Counted from the stretch's first letter, positions 9,060-18,257 are shown. The stretch: 64,000 nucleotides of DNA from Anabaena catenula FACHB-362 (GCF_014698735.1 NZ_JACJTQ010000018.1:1-64000), one strand, 5' to 3'. Made by a program: numbers and translations. Notes: generated from the sequence alone by a model not told the origin.

Positions 9060-10256
9060 ATGATTAAAATTCTTGATTCTACTCTTAGAGAAGGAGAACA
9101 AACTCCTGGAGTTTATTTTTCTCCTGAAAAAAAATTGGTAATTGCCCACTTTTTAGATCAAATCGGAATTGATATTATTGAAGTAGGTAATCCAGCAGTT
9201 GATAGGGATATTGCTTTAGCTATCAATCTCATTTCTCAAGCAGGCTTAAAAGCAAAAATAGGCGCTCATTCACTTTGTAAAATAGATAATGTTCAAAAAG
9301 CATTAGATTGTGGGATAGATTTTTTAGGTGTCTTTTTTAGTGTTTCTAAAAAGCGATTGTACCAAGACTACAACATCAGTTTAGAAGCAGCAATTGAGAA
9401 AATTGTGGAAGTGATAAATTTTGCTAGAGAGCAAAAAAATGATTTATTGATTAGGTATACACCAGAAGATACAGTTCGCTCACCTATAGAAAATGTTATT
9501 GCAGCAGCAAGCGCGGCAGTCAAAGCAGGAGTCAATATAATTAGCATAGCGGATACAACAGGCTATACAAATCCTTTTCATCCTCAACGGAGTATTTATA
9601 ATTATGTAAAAACTCTGAAAGAAGAACTAAAAAAACAGAATTTATATCCGCAAATAGAGGTTCATTGCCACAACGATAAAGGTTTGGCTTTAGCAAATGC
9701 ACTGGATGCTTATAGAGCAGGGGCTGACATTATTGATGTTAGTGTAATGGGACTAGGAGAAAGAGCAGGTATTGTAGATTTAGGAGAATTACTCATAAAT
9801 TTAAGAGAAATGGGTGAGGAAGAAACTCATTGGCAACTCAGCTATTTACAAGATTTATACAATTTTGTCAGTGAACATTCTCATATTTCAATTCCTCCAC
9901 ATCAACCAATAACAGGTAAAAATGCCTTTACTCACTATGCAGGGGTTCATGTAAAAGCTGTAGCCAAGGATGAGATGCTTTATCAAAGTTTAAATCCACA
10001 AATTCTAGGAAAAAAAAGCAGCTTGGCATTAGGGATGCAATCAGGATACACTGCTGTAGAACTAGCTATGAAGCAAATTGGCAGAGAAGAATTGGCTGAA
10101 AACAAAGATTTAGTGGCTAAGATTCTCCAAGAAATTAAAGTAATTGCTAAAAGGGGTACTCCGATTGATATTGAAAAGGAACTACCAGAAATTGTAGACC
10201 GCTACTGCACCAATCAACATCCGCTTACGAATGGAATTTGTACTTTATCTACGTAA
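9060..10256 (+). CDS. Homocitrate/isopropylmalate synthase-like (DRE-TIM) enzyme
   Basis: This 398-residue Claisen-condensing enzyme joins acetyl-CoA to a 2-oxo acid. Motifs seen are DSTLREGEQTPG at the N-terminus (catalytic Arg, metal Asp), the metal site HCHNDKGLALAN, the loop GLGERAG, and NAFTHYAGVHVKAV, which resembles homocitrate synthases more than LeuA. The usual GKHSG motif reads GMQSG. It has about 400 residues, so the LeuA regulatory domain is absent. The ATG at 9060 is preferred to a TTG twelve bases upstream because family members begin right at this point. It heads a same-strand trio with a fatty acid hydroxylase and an exporter. Homocitrate (NifV), benzylmalate (HphA) or a secondary-metabolite acid are all possible products. 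Confidence 0.8.
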   Translation: MIKILDSTLREGEQTPGVYFSPEKKLVIAHFLDQIGIDIIEVGNPAVDRDIALAINLISQAGLKAKIGAHSLCKIDNVQKALDCGIDFLGVFFSVSKKRLYQDYNISLEAAIEKIVEVINFAREQKNDLLIRYTPEDTVRSPIENVIAAASAAVKAGVNIISIADTTGYTNPFHPQRSIYNYVKTLKEELKKQNLYPQIEVHCHNDKGLALANALDAYRAGADIIDVSVMGLGERAGIVDLGELLINLREMGEEETHWQLSYLQDLYNFVSEHSHISIPPHQPITGKNAFTHYAGVHVKAVAKDEMLYQSLNPQILGKKSSLALGMQSGYTAVELAMKQIGREELAENKDLVAKILQEIKVIAKRGTPIDIEKELPEIVDRYCTNQHPLTNGICTLST

Positions 10257-10258
10257 GT

Positions 10259-10386
10259 AAGTAGGTAGGCTCAAATAAACCTAACTATGTAACGAAATGT
10301 AAAATGCTCAAAACCGTTGCGATTGCTTTACTTCGCTTCTCTCAGTTCGCAATGACATAGTTATAAATTTTCCAGCCCACCTACTT
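10259..10386. repeat. Nested inverted repeat (MITE-like) after the synthase gene
   Basis: Outer arms AAGTAGGTAGGCT (10259-10271) and AGCCCACCTACTT (10374-10386) enclose inner arms TAACTATGT (10282-10290) and ACATAGTTA (10355-10363). The outer repeat extends leftwards into the gene: ACTTTATCTA at 10241-10250 matches the complement of TAGATAAAGT just right of 10386, with eight extra bases between. The element therefore overlaps the last codons of the upstream gene. Confidence 0.6.
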
Positions 10387-10457
10387 AGATAAAGTATGAT
10401 ATAAACTAATCAAAAGAGAAAAACAGAATCTCGTATAAATCTTAACAAGGAGTTACT

Positions 10458-11480
10458 ATGGCAATAATGGAATCAATATTTAAGAATTTTTTGTACCCAC
10501 TGAAACAGCTAGTTGTTCCAGATTCTCAAATTTACTGGATGTACCTGCTGTCATCATTATTGATAGCACTGTTAATTTACCTAATCCAGTTTACTAAAAC
10601 AGAAGAAAAAAAGAATTTTCTGGAATACTGCTTTCCGAAAGAGGTTTATCTTCATAAATCTGCAATTCTGGATTATCAGAACTATTTACCGATGATGTTG
10701 CTAAAAAGCTTTCTCATATCACCAATTACTACTATTTTATCTGCAACAGTTATTGCTGGTATAGTTAGTAGTTTTTTAAGCTATCTAACTGGGAGAACTG
10801 CTATTTTTGCAATAACAGAACCTCAGCTTTGGCATCATTTTGCATTTAGTATATTTCTAATACTAGCTATTGATTTTGGTTACTTTTATAATCATTATTT
10901 GAGACATAAGATTCCTTTACTATGGGAATTTCACAAAATACATCACACGGCTGAAGTTTTGACTCCATTTACTTTATTCCGACATCATCCCTTAGATTAT
11001 TTTGTGCAAATAATCACAGTTTCTATATGCTCAGGCGTATCAATAGGATTGTGGACTTATCTATTTGGTAATCAAAACCAAGTTCTGTATATCAATGGCA
11101 TACCCTTTTTGCTATTTGCTTTTTATCTGACTGGTAACTTCCGCCATTCTCATATTTGGTTAGCATTTCCCTATGGGATTAGTCATGTCTTTATTAGTCC
11201 GGCTCAACACTATATCCATCACGCTAACGAGTCTAAGTATTACGATGCAAATTACGGGAAAATATTCGCAGTTTGGGATTGGATTTTTGGGACATTGTAT
11301 GTGCCGAGAAACTATGAAAAGCTGGATTTAGGTTTATCTGGTGATGATGGAAAGCCATTCGATAGTGTTTTCAACTTCTATTGGCAGCCATTTAAAGCTG
11401 TATTTGAGCAATCGAAAAATAAAAACTTTTCTTCTTTGGAAGTTTTAAATGAAGATAACCCATCAACCAAACAGATGTGA
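10458..11480 (+). CDS. Fatty acid hydroxylase / sterol desaturase superfamily membrane enzyme
   Basis: This is a 340-residue integral membrane di-iron oxygenase. Histidine motifs are H146-x3-H150 (HYLRH), H159-x2-HH163 (HKIHH) and H251-x2-HH255 (HYIHH), with additional His at HH176-177 and RHSH. Hydrophobic segments lie at about 25-45, 82-110, 128-145 and 183-225. The start is supported by AAGGAG seven bases upstream. Family members hydroxylate or desaturate lipids, sterols or carotenoids; the substrate here is unknown. It lies 200 bases after the synthase gene and 240 before the exporter on the same strand, which suggests a shared task. Confidence 0.88.
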   Translation: MAIMESIFKNFLYPLKQLVVPDSQIYWMYLLSSLLIALLIYLIQFTKTEEKKNFLEYCFPKEVYLHKSAILDYQNYLPMMLLKSFLISPITTILSATVIAGIVSSFLSYLTGRTAIFAITEPQLWHHFAFSIFLILAIDFGYFYNHYLRHKIPLLWEFHKIHHTAEVLTPFTLFRHHPLDYFVQIITVSICSGVSIGLWTYLFGNQNQVLYINGIPFLLFAFYLTGNFRHSHIWLAFPYGISHVFISPAQHYIHHANESKYYDANYGKIFAVWDWIFGTLYVPRNYEKLDLGLSGDDGKPFDSVFNFYWQPFKAVFEQSKNKNFSSLEVLNEDNPSTKQM

Positions 11481-11531
11481 AAATAAAATAGAGAGGAATC
11501 CTAAATCCTTTTTGAAAAATCTTAGGTATTA

Positions 11532-11584
11532 TAGGGCTGGCAATGCCTACAGTATATAGATTTTGGTCGGCATTGCTCACCCTA
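11532..11584. repeat. Imperfect inverted repeat GGCAATGCC/GGCATTGC
   Basis: TAGGGCTGGCAATGCC is followed by a near-complementary GGCATTGCTCACCCTA. It is a diverged, longer-looped member of the GGTGGGCAATGCCCACC family seen at 38575, 59953 and 60193. It sits between the hydroxylase and exporter genes. Confidence 0.5.
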
Positions 11585-11718
11585 CTGATATTTCAAATTT
11601 AAGATTGCTATATTTAATTAGAGCTTACCCATTTATTTTTGAATGTGAAAGCTTATTATTCACAGCAAAAAATGTCTTCACTATTTAAGTTATGCCATTG
11701 GATCAGCTAAAGGAAATA

Positions 11719-13215
11719 ATGATAAGGTCAGAAATTCATGAAGAGCAGTCTAGTCAGATAAAGCAAAAAACACAAACGGCTGGAAAATGGTGGGCAATAA
11801 TAGGTATTAGTATTGGCGTATTTATTTTTGCCTTGGATGTTTACATAGTCAATCTAGCTTTGCCAATTATGGTGGAATCACTCCACACAAGCTTTGCGAC
11901 CATTCAATGGGTGGTGTTAAGTTATCTGTTAGCGATCGCTATTTTTGTGCTTAGTGCCGCTAAATTGGGTGATATGTGGAGCAAAAAACAGCTTTACATG
12001 ATGGGACTCATAGTATTCACCGTCAGTTCATTACTGTGCGGACTAGCCCCAAATATAGGATTTTTGATAGCTTTTCGCGCCCTCCAGGGACTAGGTGCTG
12101 CGTTTATCTCTGGACTGGGAACAGCAATGATTGTAGAAATATTTCCACCAGAAGAACGAGGACTAGGCTTAGGTATCAGAGCCGGAGTTTTTGGACTGGG
12201 AATTATGTTAGGACCAACAGTGGGAGGACTGCTAATTAGTTGGGGTGACTGGCCATTAATCTTCTTAATCAATGTGCCGATTGGGATTATTGCCTGTTTG
12301 ATTGTGGCTTATCTTGTCCCACCTTCTGCCGTCAGCGAGACCAAACAGAAATTTGATGTTATTGGCACATTAATTCTGACTCTAACTTTGACTTGTTTTA
12401 CCCTTGGCATCACGTTTTTACAAAGTGAAGGATTTGGTTCTCATATAGCCTTAAAGTTGCTAGTTGTATCTGCCATTAGTCTTGGTTGTTTTTTAGTAGC
12501 AGAAGCACGGTTATCAGAGCCAATGCTAGAATTGAGCATTTTTCAATCTTTAGATTTCAGCCTAGGGTTAGTGCTGAGGTTTTTGGGTAATTTTGTGATG
12601 GCAGGTGTGATCTTGATACTGCCTTTCTTTTTGAAATTAGTTAAGCAATATCCCACTGAACAGGCAGGTTTATTACTTGCAGTACCGCCAATTATAATTG
12701 TGTTGACAGCACCAATCGCGGGAATTCTTTCTGATCGCTACGGCTCGCGGATAATTAGTTTAATCGGACTAGTATTAATGGCAATTGGCTGTTTAGTAGT
12801 CAGCACATTTAATACTGAATTAACTTTATCAAACTATATTATCGGGATTATTCCCTATGGTTTAGGTGTGGGAATGTTTCAATCTCCCAACAATAGTGCA
12901 ATTATGGGAGCCGCACCACAAGATCGCTTAGGTATTGCTTCTGGTTTATTATCTTTATCACGGATTTTAGGGCAAACAGCAGGTGTGCCACTAGTGGGGG
13001 CTGCGTTTTCTTTTTTCACCATAAACAGTGCTAATCTTCAACCAACTATGGATGTCACAAATGCACCTGTTGAGGCATTAGTTTTAGGTATACAGATTAC
13101 CTTTCGCCTTGTGGCTGCCCTTTTGTTGCTTTCCACAATTTTTGCATCTGGGGTATGGTGGCTAGAGAAAAAGAATTTTATTTTTTCATACCCAAATCCA
13201 CAAAAAAGCCCCTGA
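11719..13215 (+). CDS. MFS drug-type exporter, DHA2 (14-TM) family
   Basis: This is a 498-residue inner-membrane H+ antiporter. The hydrophobic profile fits 14 segments, and the DHA2 signature appears as ALDVYIVNLALP (TM1) and AAKLGDMWSKKQL (motif A variant). GLGAAFISGLGTAMIVEIFPPEERGLGLG follows, and LGPTVGGLL matches antiporter motif C. I prefer the ATG at 11719 over 11692 because AAGGAA lies six bases before it. Relatives (EmrB/QacA) export drugs or secondary metabolites. As third gene of the AT-rich trio, it may export the product or serve as self-resistance. Confidence 0.88.
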   Translation: MIRSEIHEEQSSQIKQKTQTAGKWWAIIGISIGVFIFALDVYIVNLALPIMVESLHTSFATIQWVVLSYLLAIAIFVLSAAKLGDMWSKKQLYMMGLIVFTVSSLLCGLAPNIGFLIAFRALQGLGAAFISGLGTAMIVEIFPPEERGLGLGIRAGVFGLGIMLGPTVGGLLISWGDWPLIFLINVPIGIIACLIVAYLVPPSAVSETKQKFDVIGTLILTLTLTCFTLGITFLQSEGFGSHIALKLLVVSAISLGCFLVAEARLSEPMLELSIFQSLDFSLGLVLRFLGNFVMAGVILILPFFLKLVKQYPTEQAGLLLAVPPIIIVLTAPIAGILSDRYGSRIISLIGLVLMAIGCLVVSTFNTELTLSNYIIGIIPYGLGVGMFQSPNNSAIMGAAPQDRLGIASGLLSLSRILGQTAGVPLVGAAFSFFTINSANLQPTMDVTNAPVEALVLGIQITFRLVAALLLLSTIFASGVWWLEKKNFIFSYPNPQKSP

Positions 13216-13244
13216 AAATGGGTATAAGCCAATTTTTCAAGGGC
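13208..13244 (-). terminator. Terminator hairpin at the exporter 3' end
   Basis: Stem GCCCCTGAAAA / TTTTCAAGGGC has one mismatch. The uridine run follows on the minus strand (TTTTTTG), so it would end transcripts of the bolA-grxD pair; it overlaps the last codons of the exporter on the plus strand. Confidence 0.55.
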
Positions 13245-13470
13245 AATAAAAACATAACAGAGTCAAATTAATTCGTAATTTATAATGCGTAATTCGTAAT
13301 TCGTAATTATCACCTCATATCTAAAGCCAGTGGCTTGAACCAAGGAATAAATTTTTGCATCATAACTAAAGTTAGTTGCTTTGTAACCTTGAATTACGAA
13401 TTACGTATCCCTAGCGGGACTGTAAACACTATTATGAAACACGAATTATTTGGTCATATGGTGGGAAATA

Positions 13471-13794
13471 TTAGGAAGCTAGAGCAACTTCCACTTTTTG
13501 CTGCAATTCACCACTTTGATACAGTGTAATCAAAATATCAGAACCACCAACGAATTCACCATTAATATATACTTGGGGAATTGTCGGCCAGTTGGAATAT
13601 TCTTTAATTCCCTGACGAATATCTTGATCGGAAAGAACGTCAACTGTCTCAAAAGGAACTCCCAATGTATTGAGAATCTGGACTACATTGTTGGAGAAAC
13701 CACATTGAGGCATCAACTTGTTTCCCTTCATGAAAACCATAATCTTGTTTTCTTGTACCAAGTTATCAATTTTCTCTTTAACTTCTGGAGTCAT
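13471..13794 (-). CDS. grxD: Monothiol glutaredoxin, Grx4/CGFS type
   Basis: This 107-residue glutaredoxin has the single-cysteine CGFS motif (Cys31 in MPQCGFSNN) and the glutathione-binding motif WPTIPQVYINGEFVGGSD. CGFS glutaredoxins carry and transfer [2Fe-2S] clusters rather than reduce disulfides. A start at 13833 would add 13 non-conserved residues; the ATG at 13794 has AAAGGAAA upstream and matches the family's MTPEVKEKI start. It follows bolA by about 100 bases on the same strand. CGFS-Grx and BolA form a known Fe-S partner pair. Confidence 0.95.
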   Translation of the reverse strand: MTPEVKEKIDNLVQENKIMVFMKGNKLMPQCGFSNNVVQILNTLGVPFETVDVLSDQDIRQGIKEYSNWPTIPQVYINGEFVGGSDILITLYQSGELQQKVEVALAS

Positions 13795-13902
13795 GGTTTT
13801 TTGTTTCCTTTGTTGTTGAGGTTCACAAGTCAAGCGTCAATACAATTTTAGATTGTGAATTGAGAAGAAAAAATCTCACATCTAAAATCAGTGTTTTGCT
13901 AG

Positions 13903-14145
13903 TCAAGCTTGGGGAGTAGATGTTTTGAGAGCCAAGGCATGAATTGCTTCGGTTGACATAGCTTGCTGCAACGCACCATAAACCAACTGGTGTTGTTGCA
14001 CCAGTCCCTTACCTGCAAACTGCGATGAAACTACTGTCACCTGATAGTGATCACCACCACCAGTCAAGTCCTGTACCTGAACTTGGGCATCTGGCAGTTC
14101 CGCCTTAATCATTGCCTCAACCTGCTGCGGAGTAATCATCGCCAT
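13903..14145 (-). CDS. bolA: BolA family protein
   Basis: This 80-residue protein with the BolA fold reads [52 protein letters not shown]; the GGDHY and QHQLVY positions are those of the family. The conserved His in the last motif is a candidate cluster ligand. It lies directly upstream of the CGFS glutaredoxin, so a cotranscribed iron-sulfur sensing or delivery pair is likely. Confidence 0.93.
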   Translation of the reverse strand: MAMITPQQVEAMIKAELPDAQVQVQDLTGGGDHYQVTVVSSQFAGKGLVQQHQLVYGALQQAMSTEAIHALALKTSTPQA

Positions 14146-14194
14146 TCCTGAAAAAACTTACTTCTCTATTATTAACAGATATTGAGCAAATGCC

Positions 14195-14337
14195 TTGGGG
14201 AGATAGGGAATGGGGTGATGGGGTGACGCGGTGACACGGAGATGGGGTGACGCGGTGATGGGAAGAAATAACTATCTACTGTCCCCTGCACCCTGCACCC
14301 TGCCCCCTGCTTTCTATCACCTGTCACCTGTCACCTA
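14195..14337. repeat. GGTGACGC / CACCTG inverted tandem repeat
   Basis: GGGGTGATGGGGTGACGCGGTGA units at 14211-14262 face CCCTGCACCCTGC and TCACCTG units at 14281-14337. The result is another fold-back heptamer element between two same-strand genes, ending at the stop codon of the TPR-like gene. Confidence 0.6.
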
Positions 14338-14919
14338 TTACTTAGTGCCTTGTCGAGGATAAGCTGTATCGACAAAACCCAATTCAAATAACTGTTGATA
14401 GGCTTTCTTGCCTAATTCTCGTGTGGGATTTTGACTTTTAATAATTTGAATTAACAAAGGAACTGCTAATTCTGGCTGATTTAGCGCCCGATGGACTAGT
14501 GCTAGGCGATAGGTGGCATCATCTCTGAGTTGGGCCGTGTCTAGGGCTTTTTTGCGCTGGGAATCGGATACTCTGATATCAATTCCCGAAAAGCTAGAGT
14601 TGAGATCCTGATAAAAATTAGATAGTTGATTAAAAACTTGACGTGCTTCTTGGAGTTTCTTAGCAGCTACGTCATATTTTTGAGCAGAAACGGCCTCGTC
14701 TGACTCTTTTAAAAGCCGCTGTCCTCCTTCAATGCTCAAAATGCTGTTGCTTTTACTGGTGGGACGCAGGGTATTAGGATCGTTAGGATCAAGAGGTTGT
14801 GCTTGGGGATTATTGCCGGGTTGCTGTATTACCTGAGCATGAACAGGTGATAGCAGGCTCATAACGGTAATGAGAGAGAGGGAAGTGAACCGAATTAAGG
14901 AAGCAGCAGCAAGGTTCAT
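14338..14919 (-). CDS. Conserved secreted/periplasmic helical-repeat protein
   Basis: This 193-residue protein has an N-terminal signal sequence (LIRFTSLSLITVMSLLSPVHAQ, cleavage after HAQ likely), a Pro/Asn-rich linker, and a helical region (80-190) with TPR-like spacing (LLKESDEAVSAQKYDVAAKKLQEARQ; YRLALVHRALNQPELAVPLLIQII). The ATG at 14919 is chosen because it starts the signal sequence; the frame is open 31 codons further upstream. It looks like a conserved cyanobacterial family without a named function. It may be the first gene of a unit with bolA-grxD. Confidence 0.75.
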   Translation of the reverse strand: MNLAAASLIRFTSLSLITVMSLLSPVHAQVIQQPGNNPQAQPLDPNDPNTLRPTSKSNSILSIEGGQRLLKESDEAVSAQKYDVAAKKLQEARQVFNQLSNFYQDLNSSFSGIDIRVSDSQRKKALDTAQLRDDATYRLALVHRALNQPELAVPLLIQIIKSQNPTRELGKKAYQQLFELGFVDTAYPRQGTK

Positions 14920-15089
14920 GGGGTCAATTAGTGCAACAAGTCTATAGAAAATGTATGGAAACTTCGGGTATCTTAACTCTGTTTGTGCCTCAGATACAGT
15001 AAAACCGCACAATAAGTTTCTCTGGTTTAGACGGGAAACTTGTTGAATAGAGTTCCCTACCCCCTACTCATATACCAAAAATATTCCCT

Positions 15090-17210
15090 ATGAGCGATTC
15101 CTTCGATTCTCAACCCACAGGTTTACCCCCCAGCAACCTGGAAGTGACTTTACAACGCGGTGGAGAAGAGTTAATTCTAGAAAAAGCTCTGTATGGCTTC
15201 ACCATTCGTCCAAATGCTGACTTTTCTCGTGAGCAATTATCTCAGGTTGCTTGGGGTATTTGGCAGCGCAGTATCCCCAATGCCAACCTGGAACTATTCA
15301 CTGTTGAATCTGGCCAGTTAGAGATGGGGATGTCTCAAGCACGGGCTGACGAAAATGTGGCTTTTGCCAGTCATGTATACAAATTTAAAGATAATCCTGG
15401 AACTTACGTTTATCTGAGTGACCAAATTACTATTCAATTTGCTACTTGGGTAGACGCTGCCAAAATTAATGTTATTGCTACCACATTTCACTTAGTCGAA
15501 GATCAAACAGTATTGGGTATACCCAATACCTTTGTATTTCTTGTCAGCAAACAGGCAATAGAAAATCCTATCAAAATTACCAATCAGTTACAAAAACTTC
15601 CAGAAGTTTTAGCTGCTGAACCAAATATTTTTATCCAACAGGAACCACATTACAAACCTAGTGATTCCCTCTATTCCCAGCAATGGTATCTCAATCATAA
15701 TGGTGGTAATCAGTTGGGAATGGGTTCTCATATTGCTGTAGAACAAGCTTGGGATATGACTCGCGGTGTGCGTTCTGTGGTGGTAGCAGTGGTGGACGAT
15801 TCTTTTGATTTGAATCACCCAGATTTTCAAGGTATGGGTAAAGTTGTAGCTCCCAGAGATTTGAAGGAAAATGATTTTTTACCTTTACCTGGGGAAAAAG
15901 AGACTAGTCATGGTACTGCTTGTGCGGGGATAGCTGTGGCTGAAGAAAATGGTGCGGGAATTGTCGGGGTTGCTCCTGGTTGTGCATTAATGCCGATTCG
16001 CACGACAGGATTTTTAGATGATCAAGCTATTGAGGATATATTTAATTGGGCAATTGATCAGGGAGCTAGTGTAATTTCTTGTAGCTGGGGAGCGTCTGCT
16101 GTTTATTTCCCTCTATCTTTGCGCCAAAAGGTAGCTATTACCCGCGCTGCAACAATGGGGCGTAATGGTAAGGGATGTGTGATTGTGTTTGCTGCGGGCA
16201 ATGCTAATCGTCCAATTGACGGTAGTGTAAATGAGCAAAATTGGCCGAAGAATATTTTACAAGGTAAAACGGCTTGGTTAAGTGGTTTTGCTATTCATCC
16301 AGATGTGATTGCTGTGTCGGCTTCTACGAGTTTGAATAAAAAAGCTGCATATAGTAATTGGGGCGCGAATATTTCTGTGTGTGCGCCTAGTAATAATGCA
16401 CCACCGGGAATGTGGTTTCAGGAAATGGGTTTTATTTATACACAACCAACAATCACGACTTCTATTTCTGGTTTGGGAATTTTTACGACGGATCAAGTAG
16501 GTGCTGCTGGTTATGACTCTGGTAATTTTACCAACAACTTTGGCGGTACTTCTAGTGCAACTCCTGTGGTTGCTGGGGTAGCAGCGTTGATTTTGTCAGC
16601 TAATTCTAATTTGACGGCTCAACAAGTTAACCGCATTTTGCAAGAAACTACAGATAAAATTATTGATACTGAACCAGATCCGCAATTGGGTTTGCGTGGG
16701 GGTAGTTATGATAGTAACGGTCATTGTCTCTGGTTTGGCTATGGTAAGGTAAATGCGGCTAAGGCTGTACGTGCAGCACAGCAGTTGCTTACAGTTGTAT
16801 CAGGTCTGAGTAAAGAAGTGCGGGGTGAGAATAAAGCCCAAGTTACTATTCCTGATAATGATAAACGGGGGGTGAAAAGTGCGATAGCTGTACTCGCGGA
16901 AGGCATCGCTCTGAATGAGGCTGTAACTATTGCAGATATTCAGGTGACGGTTAATATCACTCACGAGTTTTTAGGAGATTTGGAAGTTTATTTGATTGCT
17001 CCCAATCATCAACAAGTTTTATTACAGAGTCGGATTTTAGGTAGACGGACTCAGTTACAAAATACTTATACAGTGCGATCGCATCCTGTTCTTAAACAAT
17101 TACTTTCCCTTCCTGCTCAAGGACTTTGGCAATTACAAGTTATTGATTATTCACCCCAAGATGTAGGAAAACTCAATAGTTGGGAATTGCTTATAGGCTA
17201 TGAGCAGTAA
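15090..17210 (+). CDS. prcA: Subtilisin-like serine protease with P-domain (calcium-dependent protease type)
   Basis: This 706-residue S8 peptidase has the catalytic triad Asp236 (VAVVDDSFD), His274 (SHGTACAG) and Ser488 (GGTSSATPVVAG). An N-terminal region of about 190 residues precedes the protease domain, and a P/Homo B domain (about 590-706, ending GLWQLQVIDYSPQDVGKLNSWELLIGYE) follows. This architecture matches the Anabaena calcium-dependent protease PrcA. No classical signal peptide is seen, in keeping with a cytoplasmic enzyme. It is transcribed divergently from the TPR-like gene. Confidence 0.85.
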   Translation: MSDSFDSQPTGLPPSNLEVTLQRGGEELILEKALYGFTIRPNADFSREQLSQVAWGIWQRSIPNANLELFTVESGQLEMGMSQARADENVAFASHVYKFKDNPGTYVYLSDQITIQFATWVDAAKINVIATTFHLVEDQTVLGIPNTFVFLVSKQAIENPIKITNQLQKLPEVLAAEPNIFIQQEPHYKPSDSLYSQQWYLNHNGGNQLGMGSHIAVEQAWDMTRGVRSVVVAVVDDSFDLNHPDFQGMGKVVAPRDLKENDFLPLPGEKETSHGTACAGIAVAEENGAGIVGVAPGCALMPIRTTGFLDDQAIEDIFNWAIDQGASVISCSWGASAVYFPLSLRQKVAITRAATMGRNGKGCVIVFAAGNANRPIDGSVNEQNWPKNILQGKTAWLSGFAIHPDVIAVSASTSLNKKAAYSNWGANISVCAPSNNAPPGMWFQEMGFIYTQPTITTSISGLGIFTTDQVGAAGYDSGNFTNNFGGTSSATPVVAGVAALILSANSNLTAQQVNRILQETTDKIIDTEPDPQLGLRGGSYDSNGHCLWFGYGKVNAAKAVRAAQQLLTVVSGLSKEVRGENKAQVTIPDNDKRGVKSAIAVLAEGIALNEAVTIADIQVTVNITHEFLGDLEVYLIAPNHQQVLLQSRILGRRTQLQNTYTVRSHPVLKQLLSLPAQGLWQLQVIDYSPQDVGKLNSWELLIGYEQ

Positions 17211-17236
17211 TTTATGGTGTGGTAAAAATCTGACAA

Positions 17237-17473
17237 TTAGGTTGTCTTTTCTGGTTCAGGGATTTCATATTTAGGTGCAGTGGCAGCTTCAGCAGCAATT
17301 TTTCCTTCATCTGTACGGTCAATTTCACTGACACTGAATTGCTGTGCAGCAGCATAATCAGCTTCAAAATCTACCTTTGGTGCTTTTTCTTGCCCACTAA
17401 CTATTTGTTCGGCAGCTAATTGTGCATCATGGGTGGTAGCTTCATTGGGATTAGGCTGCACTTTATCAGACAT
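17237..17473 (-). CDS. Small acidic conserved hypothetical protein
   Basis: This 78-residue Ala/Glu-rich protein (MSDKVQPNPNEATTHDAQLAAEQIVSGQEKAPKV...) has no cysteines or membrane segment and is probably partly disordered. The ATG at 17473 is preferred to one 21 bases upstream, because the extra residues are hydrophobic and unlike the rest. It is convergent with prcA and divergent from the carotenoid-protein gene. I recognise no family. Confidence 0.65.
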   Translation of the reverse strand: MSDKVQPNPNEATTHDAQLAAEQIVSGQEKAPKVDFEADYAAAQQFSVSEIDRTDEGKIAAEAATAPKYEIPEPEKTT

Positions 17474-17692
17474 AATTAAAACCTTAATTCTCATATTTAC
17501 TTTGCTGGGGCAAGTTTATCAAAATAATTTACTCAACTCTTGTTCCACAAGAGAGATATTACCCTCTATTACAGGGTAGATCAAACATAAGTTATTTAAT
17601 TAATAAACATCCTTCTCTTGGAGGTAGACCATAATTATAAAAATTTGATAATCCTGTAAGTCTTAACTGTTCAATTATTCTGGGGATGAATT

Positions 17693-18223
17693 ATGACCAC
17701 TAGTTACAATAAAAATGTTGCTCAAGCTCAGAGCCAGAAAACTCGAAATGTAGTAGAAGAGTTTAATGCTTTAGATACCGATGCCAAATTAGCTTGGTTA
17801 TATTTCGTTTATGAAAAAATGGGTGATACCATTACTCCAGCTGCTCCCTCAGCCGCAGAACCAGAATTAGCTCCTATGTTGGTAGGAGACTATTTGCAAT
17901 TATCGGATGAAGAACAACTAGAAATTATGCGGGATATAGTGAAGTGTAAGGATACAGTATATTCTCGTGCTTATGGGGCATTAAAAGAAAATAACCAGTT
18001 GTTTATTTGGTATGTTTGGGCAGAAGCAATGGGGGATACAGTGGTGGGAATGCCAGATAATTATGAGTCAACTGAGGCAATTAATGATTTACTTGCTCAA
18101 ATTGAAGAAATAGATTTTGAAGGTCAAATTTCTATTTTGCGGACAATTGCTGGTGAGATGGGTTATAGCGATGTCAAGCCGATTGCGACGCAAGCGGAAA
18201 CAGGGAAAACATCGAGTTTATAA
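17693..18223 (+). CDS. Helical carotenoid protein (OCP N-terminal-domain homologue)
   Basis: This 176-residue all-helical protein corresponds to the N-terminal effector domain of the orange carotenoid protein. Recognisable segments are VVEEFNALDTDAKLAWLYFVYEKMGDTITPAAP, LSDEEQLEIMRDIVKCKDTVYSRAYGALKENNQLFIWYVWAEAMG and DLLAQIEEIDFEGQISILRTIAGEMGY. HCPs bind a keto-carotenoid and act in singlet-oxygen or phycobilisome quenching, depending on clade. The NTF2-like C-terminal domain is absent and no CTDH gene is nearby. The length equals the HCP family, so it is not a broken OCP. Confidence 0.93.
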   Translation: MTTSYNKNVAQAQSQKTRNVVEEFNALDTDAKLAWLYFVYEKMGDTITPAAPSAAEPELAPMLVGDYLQLSDEEQLEIMRDIVKCKDTVYSRAYGALKENNQLFIWYVWAEAMGDTVVGMPDNYESTEAINDLLAQIEEIDFEGQISILRTIAGEMGYSDVKPIATQAETGKTSSL

Positions 18224-18228
18224 TTAAT

Positions 18229-18257
18229 AATTCAAAATTCAAAATTCAAAATTCAGA
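18229..18257. repeat. AAAATTC heptamer array
   Basis: About three to four copies of AAAATTC lie directly after the carotenoid-protein stop codon. Confidence 0.7.

Noticed and set aside
13335-13529. ORF of 64 codons next to the glutaredoxin gene
   Set aside because: It overlaps the end of grxD and is built partly from AATTCGT repeats.
17693-18223. Truncated orange carotenoid protein pseudogene
   Set aside because: The length and clean ends match stand-alone helical carotenoid proteins; no remnant of the C-terminal domain follows.
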